NCBI GenBank assembly: GCA_036522275.1
Contig: DATDGC010000089.1
Coordinates: forward strand, 1-10,509
Length of the DNA stretch: 10,509 nt
Direction of reading: 5' to 3'
Source of the DNA: JAHFRG01 sp036522275
GTDB taxonomy: Bacteria > Pseudomonadota > Gammaproteobacteria > Burkholderiales > JAHFRG01
The position numbers were made by a program, and so were the translations under genes. This document shows positions 6,806 to 10,509 of the stretch, in pieces. The notes under the pieces are model-generated. The model searched no databases, was not told the DNA's origin, and was given only the letters and a program-made list of their open reading frames with translations. Numbering within the stretch: the stretch's first letter is position 1; each line of letters opens with the position of its first letter.

Positions 6806-7430
6806 CGGTCTTTACGCTGTCACTCCCGACCTGGCCGACACCCAAAAATTAATTCAGCGAGTGCGGCTGGCGCTCGAAGGCGGCACACGCTGGCTGCAGT
6901 ACCGCAACAAGAGCGCCGATAAATCACTTGGGTTGCAACAAGCAACAGCGCTGATGCGCCTGTGCCGCGAGTTCGCTGTGCCACTGATTATTAACGACAG
7001 CTTGGATGTGGCGCTTGAAATCGACGCAGACGGCGTCCATCTTGGTGCTCAGGACTGCCTGATCTCACACGCAAAAAACAAGCTCGGTGCAGAAAAAATC
7101 ATCGGTGTCTCGTGCTACGACAATCTGCAATGTGCGCTCGAAGCCGAAACGGAGGGAGCAGATTATGTGGCTCTTGGCAGTTTCTTTGCCTCCACTGTCA
7201 AACCCCATGCAGTCAGAGCACCGTTGAAATTGTTGCGCGAAGCGAAAGAGCGGCTGCGCGTGCCCGTGGTGGCAGTCGGAGGAATCGATTTGCATAACGC
7301 CGGCTTGCTGGTCGGCGCGGGAGCGGACGCGGTCGCGGTAATTTCCGCGCTGTTCAATGCCGAAGACATCAAAGAAACGGCGAAAAACTTTGCCGCCTTG
7401 TTTGCGGATTATCATCATGGCATCGCGTAA
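6789..7430 (+). CDS. thiE: Thiamine-phosphate synthase ThiE
   Basis: ThiE joins hydroxymethylpyrimidine diphosphate to the thiazole phosphate carboxylate, making thiamin phosphate. The 213-residue product is a normal-length TIM barrel. Motifs in order are GLYAVTPD (7-14), the pyrophosphate-binding QYRNK (37-41), INDSLDVAL (68-76), DGVHLGAQD (81-89), GVSCYD (106-111), ALGSFFASTVKP (128-139) and the glycine-rich VAVGGI near 161-166. The start ATG lies within the end of thiD, preceded by a GAAGAAGA stretch that can act as a weak RBS. Its end overlaps hemL by 14 nt. Directly following thiD, it supplies the consecutive step of the same pathway. Confidence 0.96.
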   Translation: MNGRISGLYAVTPDLADTQKLIQRVRLALEGGTRWLQYRNKSADKSLGLQQATALMRLCREFAVPLIINDSLDVALEIDADGVHLGAQDCLISHAKNKLGAEKIIGVSCYDNLQCALEAETEGADYVALGSFFASTVKPHAVRAPLKLLREAKERLRVPVVAVGGIDLHNAGLLVGAGADAVAVISALFNAEDIKETAKNFAALFADYHHGIA

Positions 7431-8697
7431 CCAGGAATTATTCGAGCAATCGCAAAAACTCATCCCAGGCGGGGTAAATTCGCCGGTACGCGCATTCAAA
7501 TCCGTCGGCGGCACACCGCTTTTTATCACTCGAGGCCAAGGCGCCACAGTTTGGGATGCGGATGGCAAAGCTTATACAGATTATGTCGGCTCATGGGGGC
7601 CGCTGATTCTCGGTCACGCACACCCTGATGTCGTCGCCGCTGTGCAGCGGGCGGCAGCGAGTGGCCTGAGTTTTGGCGCTCCCACAGAAAGCGAACTGGA
7701 AATGGCGCGGCTTCTGTGCAAGCTGCTGCCGTCAGCGCAACAAGTACGGCTGGTGAGTTCCGGCACCGAGGCGACGATGAGCGCGATTCGCCTTGCGCGC
7801 GGCTTTACCGGCAGGAGCCGCATCCTAAAGTTTGCCGGTTGCTATCACGGCCATGCTGACTCATTGCTGGTTAAGGCTGGCTCGGGGGCGCTTACTTTCA
7901 GCCAGCCTGATTCCGCTGGCGTGCCTGCGGAAACCGCTGCGCTGACCCTGGTGCTTGACTTTAACGACAGCGAAACTCTGGCGCAGATTTTCAATAAAAC
8001 AGGCAACGAAATCGCCGCAGTCATCGTAGAGCCGATTGCCGGCAACATGAATCTGATCAAACCCAAAACGGGATTCCTGCAGTTGCTGAGAAACCTGTGC
8101 ACGAAACATGGTGCGGTGTTGATTTTCGATGAAGTGATGACCGGTTTTCGTGTCGGTCTCCACGGAGCACAAGGGCTTTACGGGATTGCTCCCGATCTCA
8201 CTACTCTGGGCAAAGTAATCGGCGGCGGCATGCCGCTTGGCGCGTTTGGCGGCAAGCGCGATATTATGCAATGCGTTGCCCCCGTAGGCCCGGTATATCA
8301 GGCTGGCACGCTGTCGGGTAATCCTGTGGCGGTCGCAGCGGGCTTGGCAACGCTGCGCTTGGTCCAGGCCCCGGGTTTTTATGAAAGGCTCGCCGCAGCT
8401 ACCCAGAAACTGACTGAAGGCTTGAGCACGGCCGCCCGGAAACAGGGGGTCGCATTTTCGGCACAAGCAGTGGGTGGAATGTTCGGCATTTATTTCCGTC
8501 AAACCCCACCGCAAGGATACGCTGAAGTCCTACAATGCGACCAAACTTTATTCAACCGCTTTTTTCATGCGATGCTGCAGAAAGGCGTATATTTCGCGCC
8601 TTCTGCATTTGAAGCGGGCTTTGTATCTGCAGCTCACGGCGAAAAGGAAATTGCTGCAACGCTTGTAGCTGCTGAACAAGTGTTTTCAGGTTTATGA
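7417..8697 (+). CDS. hemL: Glutamate-1-semialdehyde 2,1-aminomutase HemL
   Basis: HemL is a pyridoxal-phosphate enzyme that moves the amino group of glutamate-1-semialdehyde to give 5-aminolevulinate, the tetrapyrrole precursor in the C5 pathway. From ATG 7417 the protein has 426 residues, the same as E. coli HemL. Typical segments are the PGGVNSPVRAFKSV start, SSGTEATMSAIRLARG, GCYHGHADSLL, EPIAGNMN, IFDEVMTGFR and TTLGKVIGGGMPLGAFGG. Lys266 of the last motif is the PLP-binding lysine. An in-frame start at 7357 would add 20 residues inside thiE with no family counterpart, so I reject it. It overlaps thiE by 14 nt and the following GNAT gene by 4 nt. Its cofactor depends on vitamin B6 made through PdxA, encoded earlier in the window. 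Confidence 0.97.
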   Translation: MASRNQELFEQSQKLIPGGVNSPVRAFKSVGGTPLFITRGQGATVWDADGKAYTDYVGSWGPLILGHAHPDVVAAVQRAAASGLSFGAPTESELEMARLLCKLLPSAQQVRLVSSGTEATMSAIRLARGFTGRSRILKFAGCYHGHADSLLVKAGSGALTFSQPDSAGVPAETAALTLVLDFNDSETLAQIFNKTGNEIAAVIVEPIAGNMNLIKPKTGFLQLLRNLCTKHGAVLIFDEVMTGFRVGLHGAQGLYGIAPDLTTLGKVIGGGMPLGAFGGKRDIMQCVAPVGPVYQAGTLSGNPVAVAAGLATLRLVQAPGFYERLAAATQKLTEGLSTAARKQGVAFSAQAVGGMFGIYFRQTPPQGYAEVLQCDQTLFNRFFHAMLQKGVYFAPSAFEAGFVSAAHGEKEIAATLVAAEQVFSGL

Positions 8698-9278
8698 CAG
8701 TGCTCATCAAACAGTTGTCGGTAATCAGCCGCGAGGCATTACGCCGGCACTTCCTCGCTCTTCCGCCCGAAGATATGCGATTGCGCTTTGGCAGCGCGTT
8801 AAGCGAGGAAGCGCTGAATGCCTACGTGGATAAAATCAACTTCGATGATGATGCGGTGTTCGGCGTATTTGATGACAACCTGAAGCTCACAGGAGTCGCA
8901 CATTTGGCTCTTGACCCCAAGCACGATGCCGCCGAGCTTGGCGTGAGCGTCTTGCCCGGACATCGCGGCCAAGGCATAGGCACGGCGCTTTTTAAGCGCG
9001 CCGAGGCGCATGCCCGCAACCACTATATCAAAATCCTGTTTATGCACTGCCTCACCGAAAACCAGCCGATGGTGCACATCGCGAGTAAATCAGGAATGCA
9101 GGTGGTAGCGGCAGGCTCCGGCGAAGCCGATGCGTATCTGGAATTGCCGCCGCCCGACGCGGCGAACGTCGCGGGCGAGTTGATGCAGGAGAGAGTTGCG
9201 CTGTGGGATATCGCGATGAAAGCGCAGTTCCTATCCACCAAGCAAATCGCACAGGCGATGGCGGGAAAAACGAGTTAA
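8694..9278 (+). CDS. GNAT-family N-acetyltransferase, substrate unknown
   Basis: This 194-residue protein has the GNAT fold. A beta-strand ELGVSVLP leads into the acetyl-CoA pyrophosphate-binding loop, GHRGQGIGTAL at about 89-99 with the R/QxxGxG pattern at 91-96. Downstream is the EAHARNHYIKILFMHCLTENQPM strand-helix pair typical of GNAT motif B. The N-terminal LPPEDMRLRFG segment resembles a segment found in bacterial acetyltransferases of the Pat type, but there is no CoA-synthetase-like domain here. A C-terminal tail of about 45 residues is not covered by the core fold. Its ATG overlaps the hemL TGA (ATGA at 8694-8697), so translation is probably coupled. It could acetylate a protein or a small molecule; the sequence does not say which. 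Confidence 0.85.
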   Translation: MTVLIKQLSVISREALRRHFLALPPEDMRLRFGSALSEEALNAYVDKINFDDDAVFGVFDDNLKLTGVAHLALDPKHDAAELGVSVLPGHRGQGIGTALFKRAEAHARNHYIKILFMHCLTENQPMVHIASKSGMQVVAAGSGEADAYLELPPPDAANVAGELMQERVALWDIAMKAQFLSTKQIAQAMAGKTS

Positions 9279-9279
9279 G

Positions 9280-9425
9280 CTAGAGCGTGCCGTAGGAATG
9301 CAGACCGGTAATAAACATGTTGACGCCAAGAAAAGCAAATAAAGTCACAAATAAGCCAATAACCACCCACTAAGCTAAGAGTGGCCCGTGTCACCCCTTT
9401 TAGTCCCGTTCGGCAGTGAAAAATT
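9280..9425 (-). pseudogene. ccsB: 3' remnant of a ccsB/resC cytochrome c biogenesis gene, frameshifted
   Basis: The minus strand from about 9369 to the TAG at 9282-9280 encodes VVIGLFVTLFAFLGVNMF then ITGLHSYGTL. This is a hydrophobic helix ending in the GVN...SGLHSYG-type tail that closes CcsB (ResC/CcsA), the haem-handling subunit of system II cytochrome c maturation. Just upstream, one frame over, GLKGVTRATLSLV (about 9406-9368) fits the preceding part of the same protein. Removing one base in the G-run near 9365-9368 joins the two frames. There is no room for a full gene: CcsB proteins run to several hundred residues with many membrane helices, and at most about 45 codons fit before the cytochrome c4 stop at 9426. 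Its stop codon lies one base from the GNAT stop, tail to tail. I recognise the motif from memory; a profile search would settle it. Confidence 0.7.
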
Positions 9426-10040
9426 TTAATGCAACCCGGAGATGTACTCAGCCACCGCACGCATTTCCTGGTCGCTTAGTTTCACAGCGATGGCGCGCAT
9501 CATCTTGCTGTTGTCATCGGCGCGCTCGCCGCTGCGGAAGGCTTTCAACTGTGCAAGGACATATTCCGCATGCTGTCCGGCAAGCCGCGGAAACTGAGAA
9601 GGAATACCGGCGCCGTCAGGCGTATGACAACTGGCGCATGCAGGAACCGCAGTCGCGGCATTGCCGCCACGGTAGATTTTCTGTCCAAGCGCGACTAATT
9701 CTCTATCTTTGGCGCTGCCGAGTTTTGGTTTTTTCTCGCCAAAGTAGGCTCCGAGATTTCTCATGTCGTCCGGAGTAAAATTAGCAACAATCCCGCCCAT
9801 GACCGCGCTTTTGCGACCTCCTGATTTAAAACTCAGCAACTGGTTGGTAAGATAGTCTGAATACTGTCCGGCGAGATTGGGGTTTGCCGGTAGCGGACTG
9901 TTGCCGTCCATGCCGTGACATGCCGCGCAGATCTGGGTCACGATTTGTTGCCCCTTTGCCGAATCACCTTGTGCTGGGTTTGCAGCGATTGCCGGATACA
10001 GCATCCCAGCTGCTGTGAGCAGTGCCACGAATCGCTTCAT
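9426..10040 (-). CDS. Dihaem cytochrome c4-type protein, periplasmic
   Basis: This 204-residue protein is a two-domain class I cytochrome c that probably carries electrons in the periplasm to a terminal oxidase. It has a cleavable signal peptide (MKRF, then a hydrophobic stretch ending AIAA near residue 20). Two haem sites follow: CAACH (38-42) and CASCH (135-139). Likely axial methionines are Met81 and Met181, each in an Mxx[I/V][V/A]xx[F/L][S/T] context. Repeated LAGQ-Y...QL..F.SG blocks mark the internal duplication of cytochrome c4. An AAGGAG sequence lies at 10057-10052, 11 nt before the start, a little far. Haem attachment needs a maturation machinery. In many betaproteobacteria resB and ccsB follow this gene, but here only a ccsB remnant does. 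It could also be annotated as cytochrome c553. Confidence 0.94.
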   Translation of the reverse strand: MKRFVALLTAAGMLYPAIAANPAQGDSAKGQQIVTQICAACHGMDGNSPLPANPNLAGQYSDYLTNQLLSFKSGGRKSAVMGGIVANFTPDDMRNLGAYFGEKKPKLGSAKDRELVALGQKIYRGGNAATAVPACASCHTPDGAGIPSQFPRLAGQHAEYVLAQLKAFRSGERADDNSKMMRAIAVKLSDQEMRAVAEYISGLH

Positions 10041-10116
10041 TTTAGAATCGGCTCCTTCAGAATCGCTTTGCCTATAAATTGATTATTCTATATCAGCTAT
10101 CCTCTATCTTGCCACT

Positions 10117-10122
10117 TGTCAA
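10117..10122 (-). promoter_or_regulatory. Possible -35 element for the cytochrome c4 gene
   Basis: The minus strand reads TTGACA, a perfect -35 match, about 80 nt before the cytochrome start in the 104-nt divergent gap with engB. The matching -10 is poor: GATAGC at 15-nt spacing or TAGCTG at 17 nt. An A/T-rich stretch (TATAGAATAATC) lies further downstream. The promoter is plausible but unproven. I could not pick out a clear engB promoter in the same gap. Confidence 0.3.
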
Positions 10123-10144
10123 ACTCATCGCGCCGACTTAATCC

Positions 10145-10509
10145 ATGTCTCTGTTTCAACATATCGTCTTCTTTGCTTCAGTCGCCGACTGGCGCAACCT
10201 GCCACCACCGCAAGGTGCAGAAATCGCATTCGCTGGCCGCTCCAACTCCGGAAAATCCAGCGCCATAAATGCGCTCGCCAAGCGCAAACGACTTGCTTTC
10301 GTCGCCAAATCACCTGGGCGCACTCAGCAAATCAACTTCTTTAGCTTGGGGGATGCACGTTATCTTGCGGACCTCCCGGGTTATGGCTACGCCAAAGTAC
10401 CTGCAACCACACGGCAGCGTTGGGAATCACTTTTAAGTAAGTACTTGCAAACCAGAAAAACACTGCGTGGCTTGGTACTTATCTTGGATGCCCGCCACCC
10501 TATGACGGT
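10145..10509 (+). CDS. engB: Ribosome biogenesis GTP-binding protein EngB (YihA/YsxC), N-terminal part
   Basis: EngB is a small, usually essential TRAFAC-class GTPase needed for 50S subunit assembly. The frame is open from ATG 10145 to the window edge, giving 121 of the roughly 200 residues expected. The P-loop is GRSNSGKSS (31-39). The switch I threonine is in PGRTQQINFF (58-66, Thr60). The G3 motif is DLPGYGYAK (76-84), a form typical of EngB, followed by RW and the LILDARHPMT strand. The G4 motif and C-terminus lie outside the window. It is divergent from the cytochrome c4 gene. Confidence 0.96.
   Translation, partial: MSLFQHIVFFASVADWRNLPPPQGAEIAFAGRSNSGKSSAINALAKRKRLAFVAKSPGRTQQINFFSLGDARYLADLPGYGYAKVPATTRQRWESLLSKYLQTRKTLRGLVLILDARHPMT

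Noticed and set aside
9275..9460. 61-codon minus-strand frame as an intact small gene
   Set aside because: It starts inside the cytochrome c4 coding region in another frame, and only its middle (GLKGVTRATLSLV) is meaningful, as part of the frameshifted ccsB remnant.
9416..9778. 120-codon plus-strand frame opposite cytochrome c4
   Set aside because: It is antisense to a well-supported dihaem cytochrome with signal peptide and two CxxCH motifs, and its translation has no recognisable features.
1..10509. CRISPR array, insertion sequence, integrase, toxin-antitoxin or defence cassette
   Set aside because: I looked on both strands and saw no spaced direct repeats, no transposase or integrase motifs, and no small paired genes; nearly all bases belong to housekeeping genes.

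Overview
This window reads as a chromosomal housekeeping segment of a betaproteobacterium. The protein sequences and the order lptD-surA-pdxA-rsmA point that way. So do ResB/CcsB-type cytochrome c biogenesis traces next to a cytochrome c4 gene and engB, and the rubredoxin/thiD/thiE/hemL neighbourhood. A Nitrosomonadales-like group (Gallionellaceae or Sulfuricellaceae) is my best guess, from general resemblance only. I see no insertion sequence, prophage, CRISPR array, tRNA or rRNA.

Layout. Positions 1-3598 (+ strand) hold the 3' end of lptD, then surA, pdxA and rsmA. This is a compact outer-membrane biogenesis, vitamin B6 and ribosome-maturation cluster. It continues after 7 nt into a membrane-anchored CHASE3-GAF-GGDEF diguanylate cyclase (3606-5330). 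A hairpin with a T-tract at 5343-5370 separates this unit from a converging minus-strand pair, rubredoxin (5929-5765) and glyoxalase I (5745-5353). Divergent from rubredoxin, positions 5978-9278 (+) form a tightly overlapping operon: thiD, thiE, hemL and a GNAT acetyltransferase gene, with overlaps of 17, 14 and 4 nt. Two of its genes make thiamin phosphate and one makes 5-aminolevulinate, the first committed haem precursor. From 10040 down to 9426 (-) lies a secreted dihaem cytochrome c4. Divergent from it, the GTPase gene engB starts at 10145 and runs off the window.

The least ordinary stretch is 9280-9425, between the GNAT gene and the cytochrome gene. It has no intact gene. Read on the minus strand it carries what looks like the last 35-45 codons of a ccsB/resC cytochrome c biogenesis gene, ending one base from the GNAT stop codon. 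The remnant is broken by an apparent one-base frameshift and starts directly at the end of the cytochrome gene. The simplest reading is that resB and nearly all of ccsB were deleted here, leaving a fossil tail. A second oddity is the start of pdxA, where about 20 extra N-terminal codons coincide with an imperfect inverted repeat containing a tandem CCTCACG heptamer. I found no convincing evidence of a previously undescribed multi-gene system.
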